A stretch of DNA of 64,000 bases from JAOAPG01 sp963791575 (GCA_963791575.1 CAWBSY010000006.1:62001-126000); one strand, 5' to 3'; positions 1-9,550 are shown, numbered from the stretch's first letter. Notes: generated by a model not told the origin, from the sequence alone. A program made the numbers and translations.

Positions 1-144
1 GGAGCGCAGGGTCTCGACTACCGCTTCGATGTCCGAGTCTTCAATGGACTGGCGTCCATAGGGAAGCAGGTTTTTGCGAACTGGGGATCCACCGTCGATT
101 GCCAGCAATTCGCTGCTTGGCGCGGTTAGTTTCATAGCCCTCAT
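1..144 (-). CDS. pseC: PseC-like aminotransferase, N-terminal part (runs off the window)
   Basis: Only the first 48 codons are present. The peptide contains LPYGRQSIEDSDIEAVVETL, the N-terminal signature of UDP-4-amino-4,6-dideoxy-N-acetyl-beta-L-altrosamine transaminase, a PLP-dependent DegT/DnrJ/EryC1 enzyme. The start is either ATG 142-144, which directly abuts the stop of the upstream pseB-like gene (145-147), or the in-frame ATG at 133-135. The tight junction says the two genes are co-transcribed and act in consecutive steps: PseB makes the 4-keto-6-deoxy sugar and PseC aminates it. The product is normally a pseudaminic-acid-type sugar for flagellin or surface glycans. The catalytic lysine lies outside the window. 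Confidence 0.82.
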   Translation of the reverse strand, partial: MRAMKLTAPSSELLAIDGGSPVRKNLLPYGRQSIEDSDIEAVVETLRS

Positions 145-1170
145 TCAAGCAGTGGCGCGTACCTGTTCCCGAGGCAAAACGGACAGCGGCGGGGCGCAGC
201 CTTCGACGAGTTGGTACAGTGCCTCAGCCGTCAACCACTCGGGATTGGTGTCACTGGCGTAACGAAATCCCTCGGGCAGTGCCCTACCTCGGCTCCAGTT
301 TTCCCGCCGCCACCAGCCATGTGAAGGCTGGATTACGTACATATCATCCATTTCTATGGCGTTGCGAGATTCATCCTCCGAAAGCAATACTTCGTGCAGT
401 TTTTCACCCGGACGAATTCCTATGCACTCGATTTCGCAGCCAGGAGCGACGGCTTCTGCCATGTCGATCATCTTCATGCTGGGAATTTTAGGTACGAAAA
501 CTTCCCCGCCATGCATCTGATCGAGGCAACGGACGACGAATCTGACCCCCTGTTCAAGTGTGATCCAGAACCGGGTCATGCGAGGATCCGTAATAGTGAT
601 CTTGCCGCGTTTGCGCTGCTCCATGAAAGTCGGAATCACGCTCCCCCTACTGCCGACTACGTTCCCATAGCGCGCGCAACTGAAACGCGTGTCCTGCGTG
701 CCCGCATAGGCATTGGCCTGAACGAAAACTTTTTCCGCGCAAAGCTTGGTTGCGCCGTAAATGTTTATGGGATTGACTGCCTTGTCCGTACTAAGAGCTA
801 GAACGCGACGGACGCCCTGATTAATGGCCGCATCGATCACATTGCGTCCACCCATAATGTTGGTCTGGATAGCTTCGAACGGATTGTATTCGCAGGCTGG
901 AACTTGCTTTAGGGCTGCGGCGTGAACTACGACAGTGACGCCCGCCAATGCACGTTCGAGCCGCTGAGGGTCTCGCACATCCCCAATGAAGTACCGCATA
1001 CTCGGGTGGTCGAGACCCGCGATGCGCATGTCATGTTGCTTGAGCTCATCGCGACTGAAGACGATGAGCTTCTGGGGACGATATTCGCGCAACATGAGTT
1101 CGACGAATTTCTTGCCAAACGACCCTGTGCCGCCGGTTACCAGGACAACCTGTTCAGACCAATTGATCAT
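145..1170 (-). CDS. pseB: UDP-N-acetylglucosamine 4,6-dehydratase (inverting), PseB-like
   Basis: 341 residues, the usual length for PseB/FlaA1. An extended SDR fold is visible: the nucleotide-binding GGTGSFG at residues 13-19, GDVRD near 63-67 and the active-site region STDKAVNP followed by YGATK (Tyr/Lys pair) near 128-143. The family dehydrates and epimerises UDP-GlcNAc to UDP-2-acetamido-2,6-dideoxy-arabino-hexos-4-ulose, the first step to pseudaminic acid and related sugars. The pseC-like gene follows with no gap. A related CapD/FnlA-type O-antigen enzyme is possible, but the short length, lack of membrane segments and pairing with pseC favour PseB. A 293-bp spacer separates it from the divergent exopolysaccharide operon, so both promoters probably lie there. 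Confidence 0.88.
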   Translation of the reverse strand: MINWSEQVVLVTGGTGSFGKKFVELMLREYRPQKLIVFSRDELKQHDMRIAGLDHPSMRYFIGDVRDPQRLERALAGVTVVVHAAALKQVPACEYNPFEAIQTNIMGGRNVIDAAINQGVRRVLALSTDKAVNPINIYGATKLCAEKVFVQANAYAGTQDTRFSCARYGNVVGSRGSVIPTFMEQRKRGKITITDPRMTRFWITLEQGVRFVVRCLDQMHGGEVFVPKIPSMKMIDMAEAVAPGCEIECIGIRPGEKLHEVLLSEDESRNAIEMDDMYVIQPSHGWWRRENWSRGRALPEGFRYASDTNPEWLTAEALYQLVEGCAPPLSVLPREQVRATA

Positions 1171-1463
1171 TTTGCCTCATGCAAAAACGAGACCAAGCTT
1201 AGCGACTCCGCGCTATTCGAGCATTTAAGCATCGTTCACAACGTCAAGAACTAAGCAATCCGCAGTATAGCGGAGATTCGGAGGATGTTTGCGCAGACAT
1301 GCACACCATTAACAGTTAAGGAACCACCCTAATTAAGATCGGGTTGCTCCTTGGATGCAGTGCTAAAATGTGCACCATTATTTGAGCAATAAATTATAGT
1401 GGCTCGGTTTACGGAATCACACCGTCTCATGCTTGAAGAAGTGGTTGTTGAGGAGTTTTAAAG

Positions 1464-3785
1464 ATGGACCCGGGATCATTAATTCCTTCGAGTGGGCCAA
1501 CTTTGCGTGAGGTTCAGTCTTCATTGGTGCGGGACCATGCCCATCAGTTGGGAGTCGGGAGTTATTCGCCCATCCCTGCACAAGAATCCGCTCTGCGAGA
1601 GTATCTCCGTATTCTTCTCAAACGCAAGTGGGTCATTGCGTCCAGCGTGATGTTGATTGTGGGAGCAGTTCTTATTGCCACGCTTCGCAGCACTCCTATT
1701 TACGAGGCGGTAGGCAGTATTGCCATCAACAAACCTGATCCCGTGCTCAATTTTAGTAATTCCGGTAACAACTTCGACTATTACGATCCCACCGATCTCG
1801 ATACTGAAGTACGAATCCTACGTAGTGACTTGCTCGCCTTGCAGGTGATCCAAGAATTGAACCTGGATCAGCAGCCGCAATTCGGGGGAAACGGCAAAAC
1901 TCAGAGTAGATCGCTCGACTTGGCGCCAGACACTTCGCAGGTGGAATCGGAGAGGATGACCGGCGTACTCGGATCATTCAAAGGAAGCCTACGGGTCGCC
2001 CTTGAACCCAATACGCGGATTATCGATATTCACTTCCGCAGCCCCGATAAAAATCTCGCAGCGCGCGTAGTGAACACTCTCACTCACACCTACGTAGAGC
2101 AGAATTTCAAGACACGCTTCGAGTCGACAATGCAGACTTCCGATTGGCTCTCTAAACAATTGGTAGATCTTCAAATGAAGGTCGAGGCATCTCAAGAAAA
2201 ACTCGTTAAGTACCAGAAAGATCACGAGATTTTAGGAATTGATGAGAAGCAAAATCTGACTACCGCAAAGTTGGACGAACTGAATAAAGAGCTGACGGCG
2301 GCCCAATCAACGCGCATGGAAAAAGAGTCCATTTATCGCCAGGTGCAATCCGGCGATATTGATTCCATCGGCTCAATTTCTAATATTGTGGACGAAGCTA
2401 AAGGTGGACGCAACACATCATCGCTTTTGGAAAAGTTACGGGAGCAGGCAGTCGATCTGAAGATCCAGATCGCCCAACTGAGCACGCAATTTGGTCCCTC
2501 ATATCCGAAATTGCTCCAACTGAATAGCCAACTAAAAGAAACTGATTCGCAGATTCAGTCGGAAATCAAGAAAACTTCATCTCAACTGCGGGGCGATTAC
2601 CTCACCGCATTGCAACGGGAGAGCCTTTTACACGATGCGCTAGAGAAACAGAAGCAGGAAGCGAACAAGCTAAACGAGAGCGCAATCGAATTCAGCCTTC
2701 TTAAACGCGATCTGGAAACCAATCGCACACTTTATGAAGGACTGCTGGAAAAGCTGAAAGAAGCGGGCGTAACGGCAGGTTTGCGATCTAATAATGTGCG
2801 GGATGTCGACGTAGCTCGTACTCCTACCGCACCCACAGAACCTAACTTACCGCGCAATCTTTCTTTCGCACTTGCCCTGGGACTCACCACCGGAATTGGT
2901 TTGTGCTTCGTATTGGAAGGCGTCGATAACACGGTGAGAACGCCAGAACAGGCGCAGGCTATTTCGCAGCTACCTTCTCTTGGAATGATTCCGTTAGGAT
3001 CGCGAAACACTGCTCAAATGAGCATGCGCCAGCGACTTTCGCTTGCTCCTTCCCAGGAAGCAGTCGAACTGATTACTCAATCTCGGCCACAATCGCAGAT
3101 GGCAGAATCTTATCGAGCGTTGCGAACCTCCCTGCTTCTCACCTCTTTGGGGACGCCGCCAAAAGTTATTCTCGTGACCAGTGCGTTACCTGAGGAAGGA
3201 AAAACCACAACAAGCATCAACTCTGCCATTGTGCTGGCGCAAAGGGGAACACGGGTGCTGCTGATCGATGCGGACTTGCGTCGCCCCAGCATTCACAAGA
3301 CGCTCGGCATGGCACCGGGAAATGGGTTGAGTAATGTTCTTACTGGCGGCGCCACTCTTGAACAAGCCGTTATGCTGTCGAATATTTCGCCAAATCTATC
3401 GATACTCGCAGCGGGTACGCCGCCCCCGAATCCGGCGGAACTTCTTGCGTCGAATAATATGCGCGAAGTACTCGACAAGCTACGCGACCAGTACGATCAC
3501 ATTGTGATTGACACACCTCCGACGCTTTCGGTAACAGACGCAGTCGTTCTGTCCACCAGCGCAGATGCAGTTATTCTCGTAATTCGAGCGGGCCAGACCA
3601 CGAAACAAGCTCTTCGTCGGGCACGCGATGTTCTAATTCAGGTGAACGCAAGAATTTGCGGAGTGCTGCTAAATGCGGTGAATCTCAACTCTCCGGACTA
3701 CTATTACTACTATGAATACCAGGGAAAATATGGGCATCGCTACTACGGTGATGATCCTGTCGTTCACGTTACCAATAGCGCATAA
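1464..3785 (+). CDS. Wzc/GumC-like polysaccharide co-polymerase with tyrosine autokinase domain
   Basis: 773 residues. The N-terminal half is a Wzz chain-length domain: a membrane segment at about residues 53-72, a long periplasmic coiled-coil stretch (about 200-430) and a second membrane segment near 465-485. The C-terminal half is a BY-kinase: Walker A with PEEGKTT (Lys580), Walker A' LLIDADLRRPS and Walker B HIVIDTPP. The extreme C-terminus is a tyrosine cluster (YYYYYEYQGKYGHRYYG), the usual autophosphorylation tail. The kinase and transporter parts are fused as in Wzc rather than split as in Gram-positives. It heads the exopolysaccharide operon and should control chain length and export by its phosphorylation state. 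A run of short Gln/Lys-rich helices is typical of the family. Confidence 0.93.
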   Translation: MDPGSLIPSSGPTLREVQSSLVRDHAHQLGVGSYSPIPAQESALREYLRILLKRKWVIASSVMLIVGAVLIATLRSTPIYEAVGSIAINKPDPVLNFSNSGNNFDYYDPTDLDTEVRILRSDLLALQVIQELNLDQQPQFGGNGKTQSRSLDLAPDTSQVESERMTGVLGSFKGSLRVALEPNTRIIDIHFRSPDKNLAARVVNTLTHTYVEQNFKTRFESTMQTSDWLSKQLVDLQMKVEASQEKLVKYQKDHEILGIDEKQNLTTAKLDELNKELTAAQSTRMEKESIYRQVQSGDIDSIGSISNIVDEAKGGRNTSSLLEKLREQAVDLKIQIAQLSTQFGPSYPKLLQLNSQLKETDSQIQSEIKKTSSQLRGDYLTALQRESLLHDALEKQKQEANKLNESAIEFSLLKRDLETNRTLYEGLLEKLKEAGVTAGLRSNNVRDVDVARTPTAPTEPNLPRNLSFALALGLTTGIGLCFVLEGVDNTVRTPEQAQAISQLPSLGMIPLGSRNTAQMSMRQRLSLAPSQEAVELITQSRPQSQMAESYRALRTSLLLTSLGTPPKVILVTSALPEEGKTTTSINSAIVLAQRGTRVLLIDADLRRPSIHKTLGMAPGNGLSNVLTGGATLEQAVMLSNISPNLSILAAGTPPPNPAELLASNNMREVLDKLRDQYDHIVIDTPPTLSVTDAVVLSTSADAVILVIRAGQTTKQALRRARDVLIQVNARICGVLLNAVNLNSPDYYYYYEYQGKYGHRYYGDDPVVHVTNSA

Positions 3786-3825
3786 ATACAGCAGCTCTTG
3801 AGCTAAAGCTTGTTCTAAGAATTGC

Positions 3826-4422
3826 ATGCAAATGCCGCTCCGCCGCCCAGCCGAGAGATTTTTGTTCTTGGGATCTATCCTGCTTGCCGCAACGGTGTAC
3901 ATAGGATTCGTAACCATTCAATACTGGGCCGCCCATCTTGCGGGAAGTCCTAACTTAGCGAATCGACAATTAGCAATCCGGTTGCAATCAGGAAATGCGG
4001 ACTACCGATATCGGATGGGACGTTATTTCTTTCAGATCGGAGACTGGCCGGAAGCGGCGGAAAACTATCGAGTTGCCGTTACGCTAAATCCTCATCATTC
4101 AGAATATTGGCTGGGACTCGCAAGTTCCTACAAGTTTCTTGGTAAACGGGCAAATCAGCAAGATGCTCTGGATCGTGCCATAGCGTCAGATCCTAAAACT
4201 CCTGATGTTGGCTGGGAAGCGGCAAATCTTTATTCGACAAATGGCGACATCGATCGGGCGATGCGAGAATTCCGAGTTGTTCTGGAGAACGATCCATCTC
4301 TGACACCTTCTGCCTTGGATCTTTGCTGGCGCATAAAACCCGATGTTGATCTGCTGCTCGGGAATGTTATTCCTCCAATCGGCAGTGTCTATTCCTCATT
4401 CTTGGAACTATTGATCGGCTAA
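3826..4422 (+). CDS. TPR membrane-anchored protein, N-terminal part of a frameshifted gene
   Basis: 198 residues. One membrane helix at about 13-34 is followed by tetratricopeptide-type repeats (for example GDWPEAAENYRVAVTLNPHH, then GDIDRAMREFRVVLENDPS). The frame stops at TAA 4420-4422 within GGC-TAA-AAA-AGA. If T4420 is skipped, reading continues without a break as LLIG-KKEMNAAAAVWGRS into the next frame, which carries on the repeat pattern. The most economical reading is one gene (3826-5095) split by a single inserted base. It lies 40 bp after the Wzc-like gene and probably serves as a scaffold for polysaccharide assembly. The exact role is unknown. Confidence 0.75.
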   Translation: MQMPLRRPAERFLFLGSILLAATVYIGFVTIQYWAAHLAGSPNLANRQLAIRLQSGNADYRYRMGRYFFQIGDWPEAAENYRVAVTLNPHHSEYWLGLASSYKFLGKRANQQDALDRAIASDPKTPDVGWEAANLYSTNGDIDRAMREFRVVLENDPSLTPSALDLCWRIKPDVDLLLGNVIPPIGSVYSSFLELLIG

Positions 4423-4429
4423 AAAAGAG

Positions 4430-5095
4430 ATGAATGCTGCTGCCGCAGTTTGGGGGCGTTCAGTGAAATTGGACCAGCCCATCGAGAGACGCTACGTATT
4501 CGGATACATACGTTTCCTGGTGGAACAAGGAGACATTGTTCAGGCCCGCAATGTGTGGCAGCAAGCGGCCAAGGGCTCCGACCTCGCGAACTACCAGCCA
4601 TCTCCCGAAAACTTGGTGATAAATGGAGAATTCAGTCTACCGGTTTTAGACGCCGGCTTCGATTGGCAATATGAAAAGCATCCCTATGTTTCGCTCTCGC
4701 TTGATTCGATTCAATCTCACATGGGGCCACATTCTTTATTGATCTCGTTCGAGGGTGGCCCCATCGAAAGCGCTGGCATTCGGCAATTAGTTCCAATTGC
4801 CCCGAACACGAGTTATGAATTTTCGGCGGACTTCAAATCTCAGAACCTGGAAGGCGCAGGCAGCCCGCAATTTGTCGTAGAGGATTTCTACAGTGGCTCC
4901 ACATATTTTACGAGCGAGGAGTTAACGAACACCGATATTTGGAAACAAGTGAGTGGAAGATTCACAACCGGCGCCCAGGCAAAACTTCTTATGATCCAAA
5001 TAAAAAAGAATCCGCCTGGCACAGTTACTCGCGGAAAGCTTTGGATCGACGACGTTCGAGTGGTCCAAACGCCCCAGAGCGGAAATTCTTTGTGA
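4430..5095 (+). CDS. Jelly-roll (carbohydrate-binding-like) domain protein, C-terminal part of the split TPR gene
   Basis: 221 residues. The first ~50 residues finish the TPR-like helices (VEQGDIVQARNVWQQAAKG). From about residue 60 the sequence turns beta-rich: NLVINGEFSLP, SLLISFEGG, YEFSADFKS and GKLWIDDVRVV are typical of CBM4/9-like jelly-roll domains that bind glycans. No Shine-Dalgarno is seen at ATG 4430 and there is no signal peptide, which supports its being the tail of the upstream gene. The stop codon overlaps the ATG of the polymerase gene by one base (TGATG), so the two are translationally coupled. Substrate binding is inferred from fold style only. Confidence 0.65.
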   Translation: MNAAAAVWGRSVKLDQPIERRYVFGYIRFLVEQGDIVQARNVWQQAAKGSDLANYQPSPENLVINGEFSLPVLDAGFDWQYEKHPYVSLSLDSIQSHMGPHSLLISFEGGPIESAGIRQLVPIAPNTSYEFSADFKSQNLEGAGSPQFVVEDFYSGSTYFTSEELTNTDIWKQVSGRFTTGAQAKLLMIQIKKNPPGTVTRGKLWIDDVRVVQTPQSGNSL

Positions 5096-6441
5096 TGCAT
5101 CCTGTCTTGACCTCCGGTCGTCGGACCATCACGATCAGACGTCCTACATCGCGTTCACATACTGATTCGGCGCTCTTTTACGGTACCTTCGGTCTGCTTC
5201 TATTTGGTCCATTAGCATTTGGCGCAGTGGAACCGTGGTCAGTTTTCATTCTAGAACTTGGGGCTGGATTACTTTTCATCTTGTGGGCATTCCAGCATTC
5301 GTCTTCAATTGATTTACAGATCTCAGGCAGCCCATTGTTTGTTCCGATGCTGATTTTTGCGGGTCTGGTTCTGCTGCAACTCGCCACCGGCTTAAGCGCC
5401 TACCGTCATGCAACCTTCTCAGAGGCATTGTTGTACTGCTGCTATGGACTGCTCTGTTTTCTGATCGTGCAAAATCTCCGCCGTTCTTGGCAAGTCCAGG
5501 CATTGACGTTGGGGTTTTCTGTATACGGGGCGGTCCTCGCCATTTTTGGGCTCCTGCAAAGCCTTACGTCGCCCACAAAACTTTATTGGCTTTGGATTCC
5601 TCACGGGAGTGGCTGGGTGTACGGTCCGTATGTGAACCACAACCACTATGCCGGACTGATGGAGATGTTGTTTCCAGTACCATTGATTTTTTCGCTCACG
5701 CGATATGCTTCGGGAATGCCACGAGCAGCATCAGCCTTCGCGGCGGCAATTATGGCGACGTCGATTTTTCTTTCTGGATCTCGTGGGGGAATGCTGGCGT
5801 TTACCGTACAGATTACGTTTCTTGCAACGGTTTTACTGAAAAGAAAAAAGAACGTTGGGGTGGTTTTAACATTGGGCGCTTTCGTCGTAGTTGTCATGGG
5901 GATGCTCATTTGGCTGGGCGGTGCGGAACTCACGCAACGTATTGCCAGCATCCACTCCGAAGCCAGCACAGAACTCTCCGGCTCTACGAGAGTGAGTATG
6001 GATCGTGATGCCCTAAAGATGTTTCTGCATAGGCCTGTACTGGGGTTCGGACTCGCAACTTTCCCCGATGTCTACCCTGAATTTCGCAGCTTCTATACAG
6101 ATTTCATTGTGAATGCAGCGCACAATGACTACTTACAATTGCTGGTGGAAATGGGTGCTCTCGGGTTTGCCTCGATGGTTTGGTTTCTAATTGTCGTTTA
6201 CAGACGCGGCATATCGAAAATAACCAATTGGCCAGAAGACAAGAACGGAGCTGTCGCGCTGGCTGCTCTGCTTGGCGTTACCGGTATTCTGGTACATAGT
6301 TTAGTGGACTTCAACCTGCACATCCCAGCGAACGCTGCTCTGTTTTACGTACTTTGTGTTCCATCGCGGCGATGGAGCCGCGTTTCGGTTTGTCGCGCAG
6401 GCGTTCAACCATCAGATTTGAACATCGCGATAATTCAATAG
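5095..6441 (+). CDS. O-antigen polymerase/ligase family membrane protein (Wzy/WaaL-like)
   Basis: 448 residues from ATG 5095, chosen because it overlaps the preceding stop (TGATG). An earlier in-frame ATG would extend back across the upstream gene. About ten to twelve hydrophobic helices are visible. The Wzy_C signature region includes SGSRGGMLAF, then a periplasmic loop with STRVSMDRDALKMF and GFGLATFPDVYPEFR, and AAHNDYLQLLVEMG, a conserved His/Asn loop of the O-antigen ligase family. These proteins polymerise repeat units or transfer glycan chains from the undecaprenyl carrier in the periplasm. With the Wzc-like kinase upstream, a polymerase role in exopolysaccharide synthesis is the better guess. 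Ligase activity cannot be excluded. Confidence 0.87.
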   Translation: MHPVLTSGRRTITIRRPTSRSHTDSALFYGTFGLLLFGPLAFGAVEPWSVFILELGAGLLFILWAFQHSSSIDLQISGSPLFVPMLIFAGLVLLQLATGLSAYRHATFSEALLYCCYGLLCFLIVQNLRRSWQVQALTLGFSVYGAVLAIFGLLQSLTSPTKLYWLWIPHGSGWVYGPYVNHNHYAGLMEMLFPVPLIFSLTRYASGMPRAASAFAAAIMATSIFLSGSRGGMLAFTVQITFLATVLLKRKKNVGVVLTLGAFVVVVMGMLIWLGGAELTQRIASIHSEASTELSGSTRVSMDRDALKMFLHRPVLGFGLATFPDVYPEFRSFYTDFIVNAAHNDYLQLLVEMGALGFASMVWFLIVVYRRGISKITNWPEDKNGAVALAALLGVTGILVHSLVDFNLHIPANAALFYVLCVPSRRWSRVSVCRAGVQPSDLNIAIIQ

Positions 6442-6446
6442 AATTC

Positions 6447-7687
6447 ATGATTCGATATCGAACTGTTCGTTTCTTATTTTGTGTATTCGTAATCCTTTCA
6501 AGCGTTATACATTGCAGCGCACAAGACTCACAGCACACTCAAGCTGGTTCCACACACGATCCACTTAGCCCGCGGACTAAGTTTTTCTTTAAACATCCCC
6601 GACGGCTTCGAGATTTCCATTGCCGCCCAAGGGCCTCAAACGAGTTCGCTTTATGACGAAGGCACCCGACGGCCGAATCTTTGCCACGGATATGTACGAC
6701 CGCTCCGACAATTCGCAGGGCGCAATCTACATTTTGGATGGCTTTGATCCAGAGATTGGCAAATTTGCGAGGGTGACTCCCTATCTTCAGCATTTACGCA
6801 ACCCCAACAATGTGGCTTTCTATACAGATTCGTCGAATCAAACATGGCTATATGTCGCGCTTACCGACAAGCTGGAGCGATTTCGATTCCATGCGGGAGA
6901 AAAGTCGCCATCCTCGTCACCCGAGGTCCTGGCGACCTATCCAGATTATGGGTTGAACTATAAATACGGTGGCTGGCACCTCACTCGAACCATAGCTTTC
7001 GGCGAAGGCGAAAACAAAGACAAACTATATGTCACCGTTGGAAGCAGTTGTAATGAATGCGAGGAGAAGGAGGAAATCCGCGCGACTGTTTCGGTGATGG
7101 ACCCGGATGGCAAGAATGCGGAAATCATCGGACGAGGTCTGCGCAATGCAGTCGGTCTGCGCTGGGTGAACAACACACTATACGGCACAAACATGGGCGC
7201 GGATCATTTAGGCGACGACGCACCGGACGATACCATGTTCGCCCTCGACACAACTCAACGCGACAAAGTCTCGCGCAACTACGGTTGGCCGTACTGCTAT
7301 TTCAAAGATAGCAAAGTGCTCGACGATCCAACTTTCCATTTTTCTTCTAAGAAGATCGATTGTGCTACAGTTCCACCTGCATTCGCAACTTTCGCCGCTC
7401 ACAGCTCCCCGCTTGGCTTGGAATACTTCGGCAGCGATTCAACGGATCCGGCGCTGCGGAATTACTTCCTGATCGCCCTCCATGGTTCCTCGAAAAAACG
7501 ACTGAATCGTGGCTATCGAGTCGTGCGGTTGCAAGAGCAATCCGCTCCTGAGGACTTTATTACGGGATTCATGAAAAACGGAATCATCCACGGACGCCCC
7601 TGCGGCATCTTGAAAATCGCACCCGACGCTTTCTTACTCGCTGACGACCATAACGGGGTCATTTATTACGTTCGGCGTAAAAGCTAG
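6447..7687 (+). CDS. Sorbosone/glucose-dehydrogenase-like secreted beta-propeller protein, frame broken twice
   Basis: ATG 6447 opens a clear signal peptide (MIRYRTVRFLFCVFVILSSV, cut after HCSAQ). The same frame soon fails. The motif LSFSLNIPDGFEISIAAQG lies one frame on (about 6577-6632), and from about 6635 a third frame carries the remaining ~350 residues (LKRVRFMTKAPDGRIFATDM onward) to 7687. Both shifts are explained by one extra base, in the T run near 6582-6586 and the GGG near 6631. The body has propeller motifs of the PQQ-type sorbosone dehydrogenase family (GLRNAVGLRW, NYGWPYC, AHSSPLGLEYF, HGRPCGILKIAPDAFLLADD). Such proteins oxidise sugars in the periplasm or act only as lectin-like propellers. 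The substrate is unknown. It closes the exopolysaccharide operon. Confidence 0.78.
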
Positions 7688-7689
7688 AA

Positions 7690-8265
7690 CTATCGCCAAC
7701 GATCGACAGCTTCCCACCACACTAACCGCAACCACTCGTCAAAATTGGTTTTGGCCCATTCTCGTTTGTGCCACCAGTGCGCACCAAACTCATTCGGATC
7801 CAACGATGCTGCGCTACTGTAGGAATATTTGGGAAGCCGCCGTTTGAATATGCTGAGAGCACGACGAGTGTGGAAGTCAGAAGTGACCAGCAAAACTCTT
7901 TGCACCCCGAGTGCCTCCAGGCAGCGGGACACGTCATCAGCTTCCGCCTTGGTTGACAAGCCTTGAATTGGACAGATCGAGACCATGCCGGCTTGTGGCA
8001 ATCCTTCAAGGTATCGCTGTGCAAGGTCTAGTTCGCTGGCATGGAAAACGTAAGCACCAACCGGGACATCGAGAATTAAATGTGGCCCATAACCTTGCCC
8101 CAGCAACTCAAGGCCTCTGGCGGGACGTCGATCCGTGTCCCCGGCTAAGACTACGATCGCGTCGGACTTCCTGGGTTCGTTCACAATCAAAAATGCGCCT
8201 GAAGTAAGAGAGAAAATGCCAGCCAACAAGGCCGCAAATATCAAAATAAATCCGATTCTGCGCAT
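7690..8265 (-). CDS. YdcF/ElyC-family (DUF218) membrane-anchored protein
   Basis: 191 residues with an N-terminal membrane anchor (about 4-26) and the DUF218 core: DAIVVLAGDTDRRPARGLEL near 36-55, STKAEADDVSRCLEALGVQRVLLVTSDFHTRRA near 104-136, and a C-terminal LVWWEAVDRWR. The Asp/Glu and SDFH motifs are the conserved pocket residues of the family, whose members (SanA, ElyC, YdcF) influence cell-envelope integrity. The enzymatic reaction is not settled. It converges on the sorbosone-dehydrogenase-like gene with only two bases between stops, so there is no room for an ordinary terminator between them. Confidence 0.85.
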   Translation of the reverse strand: MRRIGFILIFAALLAGIFSLTSGAFLIVNEPRKSDAIVVLAGDTDRRPARGLELLGQGYGPHLILDVPVGAYVFHASELDLAQRYLEGLPQAGMVSICPIQGLSTKAEADDVSRCLEALGVQRVLLVTSDFHTRRALSIFKRRLPKYSYSSAASLDPNEFGAHWWHKREWAKTNFDEWLRLVWWEAVDRWR

Positions 8266-8509
8266 AGTTTTCGGTGGACGTGTTTGTACCTACTACAGTA
8301 AAAGCCTTATTCCTCTATTGGCCCTAGAATGCCAAAGTAGCGTAAGTTTTTACCTTCTTTGCGACTCGAGTTTGGTAACATTCTCTCATTCTGTTGTAAG
8401 TGTCCGTCGCTAAAGGTTTTCGCGCTCGAGGATTTCCGGGGAAATGGTCCGATTCGTGCTCGGAAAGCCTGAGCACAGCTGGCTCCTCTTTCATTGTTAG
8501 TTGTTATCT

Positions 8510-9538
8510 ATGCAGTCCGAAACTCCGATCCCACGCCTATTCTCTCTGCTTCCGGAAAGACCAAAGCCATGGAAAGAGTTTGCCCTAAGCTTGGCGAGTC
8601 AGGGCGGAATCGTGCTCGCGTTAGTAGCATTGGCCTTATTACAGCCGAAGGTGACGGTGCATGGGAATCGTGATTACCACTTTGTAAAACTCGTCAGCAC
8701 GCCGGTTGCGGTGAATCACGAACCTGCTCCCGTTCGGGTGATTACTCCGGCCCTTCCGCTGAAAGTACCGTCTCCCGAAGCAATTCGTCTACCCCGCCAA
8801 CCGAAGACGATTCCGACACGTGAAGAAGCCCCAATTGAGCCAAAGATCGAGCTGGCAAGTAAAGTTGTGCCGTTGCCGCCAGTTACGCCAGCCATTCCGA
8901 AGCAACTAGTTAAAACGAACGTTTTCTCGACCGGAAGTTCGCAGCCTCCTACAATCGCCAGTTCTCCCCAAAAAATACAGACCGGGGGATTTGGCGATCC
9001 GAATGGTATAGCCGCGAAAGCAAACACTGGCAAGCAGGTCACCATCGCACAGTTGGGAGCCTTCGATATGCCTTCTGGTTCAGGAAGCGGTAACGGACTG
9101 GGTGGCAGTCAAGGCTTGCACGGTGTCATCGCAAGCTCAGGTTTCGGTGCTGGAGTGGCTACCGGAACCCAAGCTGCGAATGCGGGTGGAACGGTCCGCC
9201 AGGCTGGCTTTGGAGATGCTGAACCCCGTGCACCATCTCAGACCAAACTTAAACAACCCGAAACCGCTCCAACCTCCCCGGCGGAGATCGTTTCGAAACC
9301 AACGCCCGCCTATACAGAAGAAGCCAGAAAGCTCCACATAGAAGGAGAAGTTTTGTTGGAGGTTGTCTTCGAAAGCTCAGGCAAACTCCAGGTTGTCCGC
9401 GTGGTGCATGGACTCGGTCATGGCTTGGATGAGGCGGCAGTTCAGGCTGCCGTACAGATCCGTTTCAAACCCGCGTTGCGTGACGGTCAGCCCGCAGACT
9501 CCCGCGGTGTGTTGCACATTACGTTCCAGCTGACATAA
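8510..9538 (+). CDS. TonB-family protein with Pro-rich and Gly-rich linker
   Basis: 342 residues from ATG 8510; a TTG at 8501 is also in frame. Layout: a short cytoplasmic N-terminus, one membrane helix near 27-43 (ASQGGIVLALVALALL), a Pro-rich region (about 70-150), a Gly/Ser-rich stretch (about 180-240) and a C-terminal TonB_C domain (about 265-342) with PTPAYTEEARKLHIEGEVLL and AAVQIRFKPALRDGQPA. TonB passes proton-motive energy from ExbB/ExbD to outer-membrane transporters. No exbBD genes are nearby. It is followed 12 bp later by the M48 protease gene, so the two may be co-expressed. Some TonB_C proteins in this group are not true energy transducers. Confidence 0.85.
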   Translation: MQSETPIPRLFSLLPERPKPWKEFALSLASQGGIVLALVALALLQPKVTVHGNRDYHFVKLVSTPVAVNHEPAPVRVITPALPLKVPSPEAIRLPRQPKTIPTREEAPIEPKIELASKVVPLPPVTPAIPKQLVKTNVFSTGSSQPPTIASSPQKIQTGGFGDPNGIAAKANTGKQVTIAQLGAFDMPSGSGSGNGLGGSQGLHGVIASSGFGAGVATGTQAANAGGTVRQAGFGDAEPRAPSQTKLKQPETAPTSPAEIVSKPTPAYTEEARKLHIEGEVLLEVVFESSGKLQVVRVVHGLGHGLDEAAVQAAVQIRFKPALRDGQPADSRGVLHITFQLT

Positions 9539-9550
9539 AGCTGGAAATTC

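Noticed and set aside
145..1254. Several long plus-strand open frames opposite pseB
   Set aside because: They mirror the minus-strand PseB protein and have no recognisable motifs or ribosome-binding sites.
4420..4430. Programmed frameshift at the A6 run
   Set aside because: The zero-frame stop lies before the slippery bases and the P-site codon GGC cannot re-pair after a +1 slip, so an insertion is the simpler explanation.
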